Virus record (IMG/VR): IMGVR_UViG_3300044814_000103
Location: 1 to 43,623 of that record
From: a virus
Direction: 5' to 3' (one strand)
DNA: 43,623 nt
Positions 1 to 5,351 of the stretch are shown in pieces (position 1 is the stretch's first letter; each line of letters opens with the position of its first letter). A program made the position numbers and the translations under genes. The notes under the pieces were generated by a model. That model was not told the origin of the DNA. It did not search any database and saw nothing but the letters and a program-made list of their open reading frames with translations.

Positions 1-2
1 TG

Positions 3-113
3 AAGTATCCGTGGTACAAAGAATGCGATCACGAGGCTGCGTCGCAGTTGCGCGAGGCTCGGGCTAAGCTAGCCACCGTTGAGGGTGGGGGTATTTGGGT
101 GCCTAAACAATGA
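3..113 (+). CDS. 3' end of an unknown gene cut by the window start
   Basis: An open frame runs in from the window edge for 36 codons and stops at TGA 111-113. The stop overlaps the ATG of the next gene (110) as ATGA, the junction type used throughout this arm, so I take it as the tail of a real upstream gene. The visible peptide is charged and partly helical (Arg, Lys, Glu, Ala rich) and ends in VPKQ. The start and most of the protein lie outside the window, and no family can be assigned. Confidence 0.55.
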   Translation, partial: KYPWYKECDHEAASQLREARAKLATVEGGGIWVPKQ

Positions 114-1405
114 ACACTCCTATACTCAGCGCCTCGCAGGTAGCCACCTTCGGCACGATTGCCGAAGGGGGTAACAACGAAGGTTGCCAGCGCAAATGGG
201 CATTTAAGTATATCGCCAAGTTGCCGGATATATCGGGGGCTTCGGCAGAAGCAGGAAAGGAAATTCATTCGTTGATTGAACATTGGCTCCGCGATTCGCG
301 ATTTCCGAATGGTACCAGTAAAGAGGCAAACTCAGCCCGCGCCATGATTAAGTACTTGCCGGAACCCTCCGCCGATTTGCGCGTGGAGGAGCCATTCGTG
401 CTTGATCTCGATGGGGTGAAATGGCGCGGCTTGAAAGACTTGGTGTACTGGGATGGCGCCACGCTCGTGGTGCATGATCATAAGACTACGAGCGACTTGA
501 AGTGGGCCAAGACAGAGGAAGATTTGCGCCATGACGCGCAAGCCATTTTGTATGCTCGGCATTCCTTCCAGGAAGCCGATACAATAGATCTATCATGGTT
601 GTATGGCACCCGGGCCGCGAAGCCACAAGTACTGCCAGTACGCTTCAATATCTCCTACGACGAAGTCGCAGCCGCCATGCCCACACTCACACGCACAGGT
701 AAACGGATGCTTGCTTTGTACGACCAGCAACCCGATCCGAATTCGCTTGATTCCAATTTGGCAATGTGCGATGCTTACGGCGGGTGCCCGTTTAAGGCCT
801 CATGTAATATCACGCCGATACAACGAATCAAATCACTCCAGCAGCAACACAAGAAAGCAGAAGAGGCGAAAATGGGTTTCCGCGATAGAATCAAACCAGA
901 ATCGATTGGTCAAGGCAATGGTGTTTTGGTAGCACCGAATGTAAATACTGCTTTCACTGAGACCAAACCAACCATGCGCGAAAAACTGCAAGGCTTTGGG
1001 TCGGCGATTAACCCCCCACCGCCGGAAGTGGGTGCGGTAGTGGAGGCCCTCCCCCCACCCGCGAAGCGCGGCCCTGGCCGGCCCCGCAAGGTTGCCGAGG
1101 TTGTACACGTGCATAACAATGCCGACACATTCACCCTTTATGTGAACTGCGCGCCCTCGACGCCATACACCACCCTGGCTAAATACCTGGAGCCTATTCT
1201 TGACGCCATCAACACCGAACACGGAGTGCAGTACTACGGCCAGATCGACTATAAAGCCGCGGGCATTCTCGGAGCCGCGCTGTATACCGCGTTGCAGGCC
1301 AATCCGCCGATAGGTTCAGTAGTAATGGATGCGCGTACGAAAGAAGGCGCTGATTGTCTCAGCACCCTGGAACGCTTCGCGGCATTGGTCGTACGAGGCT
1401 TCTGA
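110..1405 (+). CDS. PD-(D/E)XK exonuclease, Cas4/RecB-like, with Fe-S cysteines and an AT-hook
   Basis: 431 residues. The N-terminal two thirds look like a RecB/Cas4-type nuclease: a GKEIH motif, D110, the D123-H-K125 core of the PD-(D/E)XK site, and a following QAILYA helix matching the QxxxY motif. C26 together with C220, C226 and C232 would form the Fe-S cluster that staples such nucleases. In the family these enzymes resect DNA ends; here it opens the replication arm next to a SNF2 helicase, which suggests recombination-dependent replication (inference). A Pro-rich linker holds a GRPRK AT-hook-like motif at 321-327, followed by a roughly 100-residue C-terminal domain I do not recognise. 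The start overlaps the preceding stop as ATGA. The nuclease call is firm; the role of the tail is unknown. Confidence 0.82.
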   Translation: MNTPILSASQVATFGTIAEGGNNEGCQRKWAFKYIAKLPDISGASAEAGKEIHSLIEHWLRDSRFPNGTSKEANSARAMIKYLPEPSADLRVEEPFVLDLDGVKWRGLKDLVYWDGATLVVHDHKTTSDLKWAKTEEDLRHDAQAILYARHSFQEADTIDLSWLYGTRAAKPQVLPVRFNISYDEVAAAMPTLTRTGKRMLALYDQQPDPNSLDSNLAMCDAYGGCPFKASCNITPIQRIKSLQQQHKKAEEAKMGFRDRIKPESIGQGNGVLVAPNVNTAFTETKPTMREKLQGFGSAINPPPPEVGAVVEALPPPAKRGPGRPRKVAEVVHVHNNADTFTLYVNCAPSTPYTTLAKYLEPILDAINTEHGVQYYGQIDYKAAGILGAALYTALQANPPIGSVVMDARTKEGADCLSTLERFAALVVRGF

Positions 1406-1500
1406 TGATTGATTATTTGCTAATCGGCGGGGTTGCTGTGTTGATCCTGCTGAGGACCTTCTTTGAAGCACTGCGGTTGTTTGTGATATGTGTACCGTGA
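1405..1500 (+). CDS. 31-residue single-span membrane microprotein
   Basis: ATG 1405 shares a base with the TGA of the nuclease gene (TGATG), and the frame runs 31 codons to TGA 1498-1500, overlapping the ATG of the next gene at 1488. The peptide is almost all hydrophobic between residues 4 and 29 (LLIGGVAVLILL core) with few charges, so one membrane span is expected. The coupling at both ends supports translation. Similar tiny membrane peptides recur in this genome (8828, 13338, 40223). Function is unknown. Confidence 0.5.
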   Translation: MIDYLLIGGVAVLILLRTFFEALRLFVICVP

Positions 1501-1673
1501 CCGACACCCTTGAGGGCTGGCGTGCTATGGCTGACAGTCTTGGCCTTCCGCACATTCCGGGTGCTGTGCGCACCCGATTCTTGGATATGGAGCAGCATCA
1601 TCGTCAACATCACGAGACCGAAGAAAAACTTAGAGAATGTCTAGCAGAGCTGTCCAAGAAACCTCGGACTTAG
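1488..1673 (+). CDS. Small hypothetical protein between nuclease and helicase
   Basis: 61 residues with no family I recognise. The C-terminal half is a charged helix rich in His, Glu and Lys (about residues 34-57), consistent with a short coiled coil. It overlaps the microgene upstream by 13 bases and the helicase start (1637) by 37 bases, so it is packed into the same transcription unit. The overlap with the helicase is larger than the 4-base junctions seen elsewhere, which slightly lowers confidence. No metal-binding or catalytic motif is visible. Confidence 0.5.
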   Translation: MCTVTDTLEGWRAMADSLGLPHIPGAVRTRFLDMEQHHRQHHETEEKLRECLAELSKKPRT

Positions 1674-3322
1674 ATCGTATTTTAGCCCTGCCTAAGCGCC
1701 AGGGCAGTAGCGTTGACTTGGTGGAGGCGTTATCCACCTATCTTCGCAAGCCACACACCTGCACTGAGGCGTGCTCCATTACTCGGTTGCTACCGCTCCA
1801 GGCGCAGGCGCTGATCGAGGCGCACGATCGTGGGGGCCTTTTTCTACAGGCGCCAATTGGTGCCGGCAAGTCGCTTTGCTCCTATTTGCTCCCCGCGGTA
1901 TTTAACGCTAAGCGCCCCCTCTTGATAGTGCCGGGTGGCGCGATTATGGATCAGACCGTACAGTCTATTAAAGACCTTCGGCATCACTGGGATATTCGTC
2001 CCGTGGTATTGCAGTCGTACCAGTTTTTGGCGCAGGCGAGCAACGTTGATTATCTAGAGCAGTACAACCCCGACCTTATTGTTGCAGATGAGGTGCATCG
2101 CAGTAAGGATCCCAAACGCTCTGTGGCGCGTCGTTTGCGACGGTTTTTGAAGACACATCCTGAAGTGCCTTTTTGCGCGATGTCGGGGACCCCCGCTAAA
2201 AGGTCTGTCAAAGATTTCGCGCCCGCTATGCACTACGCCATGGGCGATCAAAGCCCACTGCCTTTGCGCGAATCCGATTTGCTTGATTGGTCTCTTGTTT
2301 TGGATGCAGGGCTGCGCGATGATCAACGTATTGGTCCCGGGGCTTTGGCGCGCTGGTATGGAACCAACATCCAAGATATTCGCCGAGGGGTACGGGATCG
2401 AATCTTTTCCACGCCCGGGTGTATCGCCTCGGACGTGGCCAACGTCACGGCCAAGCTTGAAATTACTTTGCGCAACGTACCGCTGTCTGCGGCCGAGGAC
2501 CAGTGCTATAAAAAGCTTTACGAGGACATGGAGACGCCCGACGGACATGCATTCTTTGATGCCATAGATCTGTGGCGTTATGCGCGCCAGCTCGCGATGG
2601 GTTTCTTTGGGCGTTGGGATCCGCCAGCACCAAAAGACTGGCTTGAAGCCCGTAAGGAATGGTACGCAGTGTGCCGCGAAATTCTATCCCACTCCCGACG
2701 CCTTGATACGGAAAAGCAGGTGGCTTTGCACATCGATGCACACCCCGACCATCATGCGACCGAGGTTTTGGCTCGATGGCGTGCGCTCAAGGATGCGTTC
2801 GTGCCTAACTCCGTGCCCGTATGGACGGGCTCGACGGCGCTTGAGTACGCCGCAACTTGGCTACAGGGAGGAGGCGTGGTGTGGACTGAGCACGTGGCTG
2901 TCGGCGAGCGTCTTGCAGTCATGACCGGTATGCCATACTTCGGGGCTGGTGGTCTGGACGCCATGGGGCACAGCATTGTACATTATCAGGGGTCGGGATT
3001 GATTGCTAGCATCCAGGCCAATGGGACGGGGTTGAACCTCCAGCGATATTCGAGGGGGCTGATTACCAGTATGACCCCCACAGCCACCCATTGGGACCAG
3101 ACCATGGGCCGCATGCACCGCCAGGGGCAGACCGCGGATGTCGTCACGTTTGATGCACCGATCTCTTGTCGTGAACAACTGGCGGGGTTTGAGCGCGCCG
3201 CGAACGACGACGCTGCTTTTCACCATGACCTACTTGGAATCCCTGGTAAATTGCTGGGGCAGCCCACACACGCCGAAAAGTTCTTGCAAAATGGATTCGC
3301 TTGGGGTACGGTCCAAAGATGA
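1637..3322 (+). CDS. SNF2/superfamily 2 DNA helicase
   Basis: 561 residues with a full set of superfamily 2 motifs: Walker A (APIGAGKS, K78), motif II DEVH at 151-154, motif III SGTP at 183-186, a motif V region (GTGLNLQ) and motif VI QTMGRMHRQGQ at 488-498. The DEVH box and the RxHRxGQ-type motif VI are typical of SNF2-like phage helicases, which translocate on double-stranded DNA using ATP and remodel forks or recombination intermediates. It lies directly downstream of the Cas4-like nuclease and upstream of a probable ssDNA-binding protein, as in many phage recombination modules. ATG 1637 puts Walker A at the usual distance from the N terminus. The precise role in replication is inferred. 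Confidence 0.88.
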   Translation: MSSRAVQETSDLDRILALPKRQGSSVDLVEALSTYLRKPHTCTEACSITRLLPLQAQALIEAHDRGGLFLQAPIGAGKSLCSYLLPAVFNAKRPLLIVPGGAIMDQTVQSIKDLRHHWDIRPVVLQSYQFLAQASNVDYLEQYNPDLIVADEVHRSKDPKRSVARRLRRFLKTHPEVPFCAMSGTPAKRSVKDFAPAMHYAMGDQSPLPLRESDLLDWSLVLDAGLRDDQRIGPGALARWYGTNIQDIRRGVRDRIFSTPGCIASDVANVTAKLEITLRNVPLSAAEDQCYKKLYEDMETPDGHAFFDAIDLWRYARQLAMGFFGRWDPPAPKDWLEARKEWYAVCREILSHSRRLDTEKQVALHIDAHPDHHATEVLARWRALKDAFVPNSVPVWTGSTALEYAATWLQGGGVVWTEHVAVGERLAVMTGMPYFGAGGLDAMGHSIVHYQGSGLIASIQANGTGLNLQRYSRGLITSMTPTATHWDQTMGRMHRQGQTADVVTFDAPISCREQLAGFERAANDDAAFHHDLLGIPGKLLGQPTHAEKFLQNGFAWGTVQR

Positions 3323-3579
3323 CCACGAAAGACGATTTTACTTCCGCGACCTACGACCTCGAATTTGCCACCAAGTCGTTTTTTCGAGCGGCCATGGACT
3401 GGGTGGACAGGGCACATGAGCTAGAGGAGACTGCCGTGTGCCAGCATTGCTTAAACGAACACGTGGCGTACATGGAGCGCGTGTTAGTGGACGTGACCGC
3501 AGAGCTGGCGCGATGCAAAGACTTGGCCGCACAAGCGGGTGTGACCCCGGTCGAAGGACATGTTGAAAAAACGAACTAA
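3319..3579 (+). CDS. Hypothetical helical protein with a CxxC motif
   Basis: 86 residues from ATG 3319, which overlaps the helicase TGA as ATGA; a TTG at 3301 would add six residues but lacks support. The protein is acidic and mostly helical, with a central CQHC followed by conserved-looking His and a long C-terminal helix. The single CxxC plus nearby Cys/His could bind a metal only if completed elsewhere. It is the last gene before an internal promoter at 3563-3591. No family is recognised. Confidence 0.6.
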   Translation: MTTKDDFTSATYDLEFATKSFFRAAMDWVDRAHELEETAVCQHCLNEHVAYMERVLVDVTAELARCKDLAAQAGVTPVEGHVEKTN

Positions 3580-3591
3580 TGGTGCTAGTAT
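3563..3591 (+). promoter_or_regulatory. Sigma70-type promoter before the ssDNA-binding-like gene
   Basis: TTGAAA (3563-3568) and TAGTAT (3586-3591) are separated by exactly 17 bases, and a TGC lies just before the -10 box, giving an extended -10 element. Transcription would start near 3598, leaving a leader of about 40 bases with an AAGGA ribosome site at 3623-3627 before ATG 3638. This is the best-formed promoter seen on this strand. It overlaps the end of the upstream gene, so it would boost expression of the next gene within the operon. Confidence 0.65.
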
Positions 3592-3637
3592 TTTGATGTA
3601 GGCCGTAAGGCTGAATAATGAAAAGGAACGAACGGAA

Positions 3638-4123
3638 ATGTCACAGTTTAATTTGAACAAGGCTCAGATTGGGGGCTCCAACACTTCTACCAAACTGCCC
3701 CCCGGACAATATCGGGTGCGAATCGAGAAGAATTTCATCAAGGAATCTGAAGACCGCAAGCGAGCTCTTACCACATATTTCATCTCGGAGTTCACGGTTG
3801 TTGCCGTTAATTCCGGCGGCTTGGAAGTTATTGACAAGCATGGTAATCTCTTCCCTGCCACGAAGGCGGGTGATTATCGCTCGTGGTCAAACAACATGGC
3901 ACATGCAAATGCCGCCGGCTCGCTGAATGAGTTTCTGGTGTCGGTCGACGGCCTGGATCCTAAGTCATCCGAGGCTGAGGCCGCGGATAAGGACCAGCTG
4001 CTGGAGGACGCCATTGACCCCAAAAATCCCATGCGGGGTGCTGAGGTTGATGTGATGGTTGTGCTTAAACTCACCGAAGGCAAAAACCACTATCCGGTTT
4101 ACCGCTTCTCGGTGGCAGCGTAA
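3638..4123 (+). CDS. Probable single-stranded DNA-binding protein
   Basis: 161 residues, abundant-protein type: its own promoter (3563-3591), a good Shine-Dalgarno AAGGA and a structured downstream region. The N terminus (MSQFNLNKAQ, then PPGQYRVRIE) resembles the opening of small beta-rich phage replication proteins such as DUF669-like and SSB-like families, and several alternating beta strands follow. The middle holds a stretch rich in Ser, Glu and Asp (about 113-130). Position between helicase and polymerase fits a ssDNA-binding role. There is no diagnostic catalytic residue to check, so the function rests on context and general fold impression. Confidence 0.5.
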   Translation: MSQFNLNKAQIGGSNTSTKLPPGQYRVRIEKNFIKESEDRKRALTTYFISEFTVVAVNSGGLEVIDKHGNLFPATKAGDYRSWSNNMAHANAAGSLNEFLVSVDGLDPKSSEAEAADKDQLLEDAIDPKNPMRGAEVDVMVVLKLTEGKNHYPVYRFSVAA

Positions 4124-4157
4124 GTCTGAAGCCCCGCCCGTGGCTTCGTAACGGGTC

Positions 4158-4220
4158 TTTCAAGCAACACCTAAAATACGTGCTAGTCACACGTATTGCC
4201 GCCTTAGGTGTTGCTTGAAA
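4158..4220 (+). promoter_or_regulatory. Perfect 17-bp inverted repeat with nested hairpin covering a ribosome site
   Basis: Bases 4158-4174 and 4204-4220 are exact reverse complements over 17 bp (arm TTTCAAGCAACACCTAA). Inside, 4175-4182 and 4190-4197 pair over 8 bp with a 7-base loop, leaving GCCGCC (4198-4203) as a one-sided bulge. The RNA would fold into a hairpin of about 25 bp. The Shine-Dalgarno GAAAGG (4217-4222) of the next gene lies partly in the 3' arm, so folding would hide it. No U-run follows, so it is not an ordinary terminator. A smaller hairpin, GAAGCC/GGCTTC (4128-4147), precedes it. The 108 bases between the two genes hold nothing else I can see. Confidence 0.75.
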
Positions 4221-4231
4221 GGTTGGTATCA

Positions 4232-4438
4232 ATGACACTTCGAGAGTTGTATATTTCCACCGGGGCTATTATCCCCGCCGGGTTGCGCGCCACCGAGCCC
4301 CCGCCCCCGTGTTTGTATTTGGATGATCTGGGCCATTTGATGGCACAGGTTCACATACTCGAGGATCAACAAGCGAACGATGAGGGCAGGTTGTGCGAAA
4401 TTCCCCTGGACCAAATTCCGGATTGGGTGGTTTTATGA
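4232..4438 (+). CDS. Small hypothetical protein downstream of the hairpin
   Basis: 68 residues from ATG 4232, preceded by GAAAGG at 4217-4222 that is partly buried in the long hairpin; a GTG at 4208 in the same frame lies inside the hairpin and is less likely. The sequence has a Pro-rich patch (PPPPC) and an acidic C terminus. It ends in an ATGA overlap with the next gene. No known family. Its translation, and by coupling that of the next gene, may be controlled by the hairpin. Confidence 0.6.
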   Translation: MTLRELYISTGAIIPAGLRATEPPPPCLYLDDLGHLMAQVHILEDQQANDEGRLCEIPLDQIPDWVVL

Positions 4439-5040
4439 ACATCTACGATAGCATCGAACTTGACGAAGAACGCCAACTCCCCCCACCCCCGCGCGTGCCG
4501 CGCGAGCATAAACCCACGATTCGCACAATACCAAACCCAAATTGGGTGGAGAATGAGATCGGGATAACGTACTGCTTGGTGCATGGTATCTATTGGCCCA
4601 CCAAAAGTAATGCGTTGGCATGCTCGGGCTGCGCGCAAGAGCGGGATGCGGAGGCGATGCTTGGTACACCATCGCACGCGTCACCAGATATGCGTAAAGA
4701 AGTACGCGTGACCGACCCCGAAACGGGTGGGCAGAAGGGCTCCAAGCTGGAAACATTGGGCTTTGTTGATCCGCTCGCATTGTTAGAACTGGCGCGTGTG
4801 GCTGGTTTTGGAGCAAAAAAATATGCACCTTTTAATTATTTGCGGGGGTTCGTGTGGTCCTTGTCGTATAATGCCCTTCAACGACACATTTTGTTATTTA
4901 TGTCTGGTGAAGACCGCGATTCCGAAAGTGGGCGTTTGCATATGGCGCACGCAGCTTGGCATTGTTTAGCTTTGTTATCGTTTTCTATCCGTCAACTTGG
5001 TACTGATGATAGGCCCCCCCAATGCGACAAGGAACCGTGA
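4435..5040 (+). CDS. dATP/dGTP diphosphohydrolase-like protein (MazZ-type domain) with zinc ribbon
   Basis: 201 residues. From about residue 93 it carries the phage domain annotated as dATP/dGTP diphosphohydrolase N-terminal: GGQKGSK, a GFGAKKY helix, WSLSYNALQRH, GED at 158-160 and a HMAHAAWH helix at 169-176, whose acidic and His residues are the expected metal and nucleotide ligands. Such proteins cut dNTPs to dNMP and pyrophosphate; relatives occur in phages that swap adenine for diaminopurine, but neither PurZ nor DatZ is seen here. The N-terminal part has C47-x2-H50 and C63-x2-C66, a probable zinc ribbon added to the domain. ATG 4435 overlaps the previous stop as ATGA. The domain assignment is fairly sure; substrate and purpose are not. 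Confidence 0.7.
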   Translation: MNIYDSIELDEERQLPPPPRVPREHKPTIRTIPNPNWVENEIGITYCLVHGIYWPTKSNALACSGCAQERDAEAMLGTPSHASPDMRKEVRVTDPETGGQKGSKLETLGFVDPLALLELARVAGFGAKKYAPFNYLRGFVWSLSYNALQRHILLFMSGEDRDSESGRLHMAHAAWHCLALLSFSIRQLGTDDRPPQCDKEP

Positions 5041-5351
5041 TGACTACCAAGCAAATCCTCACCCAGCTTCGCGAATTACTCGGCACGCCCGAGCGCTGGA
5101 CTCAGCGCGAAATGGCCCGTACACAGATGAATTATGCGACATCCCCGCTGGCTCCCGACGCGGCGAGTTTCTGCCTGGCGGGTGGTTTGTGCCATATCAC
5201 CAAGGACATGCTCGGGCGATCGGCAGAATATGTGACCGCCCGCGATGCCATTGCCGCTGCCGCGGGATGCACGATCGTGGCGTTCAATGATCGCAGCACT
5301 TACGAGGTTGTGTTGGCGGTCATCGAGAAAGCGATCGCGTCGTGCCCGTAA
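5040..5351 (+). CDS. DUF6197-like small protein
   Basis: 103 residues from ATG 5040, which shares a base with the upstream TGA (TGATG). The pattern is a helix, then ERWTQ with a following Ala-Arg, then PDAASFCLAGGL and a C-terminal acidic helical part. This matches my memory of DUF6197, found in phages and actinobacteria and without known function. It overlaps the polymerase start by ten bases, so it is expressed with the polymerase. No catalytic motif is evident. Confidence 0.6.
   Translation: MTTKQILTQLRELLGTPERWTQREMARTQMNYATSPLAPDAASFCLAGGLCHITKDMLGRSAEYVTARDAIAAAAGCTIVAFNDRSTYEVVLAVIEKAIASCP

Noticed and set aside
4124-4157. GAAGCC/GGCTTC hairpin as a terminator
   Set aside because: The stem is only six base pairs with an eight-base loop and no T-run follows directly.
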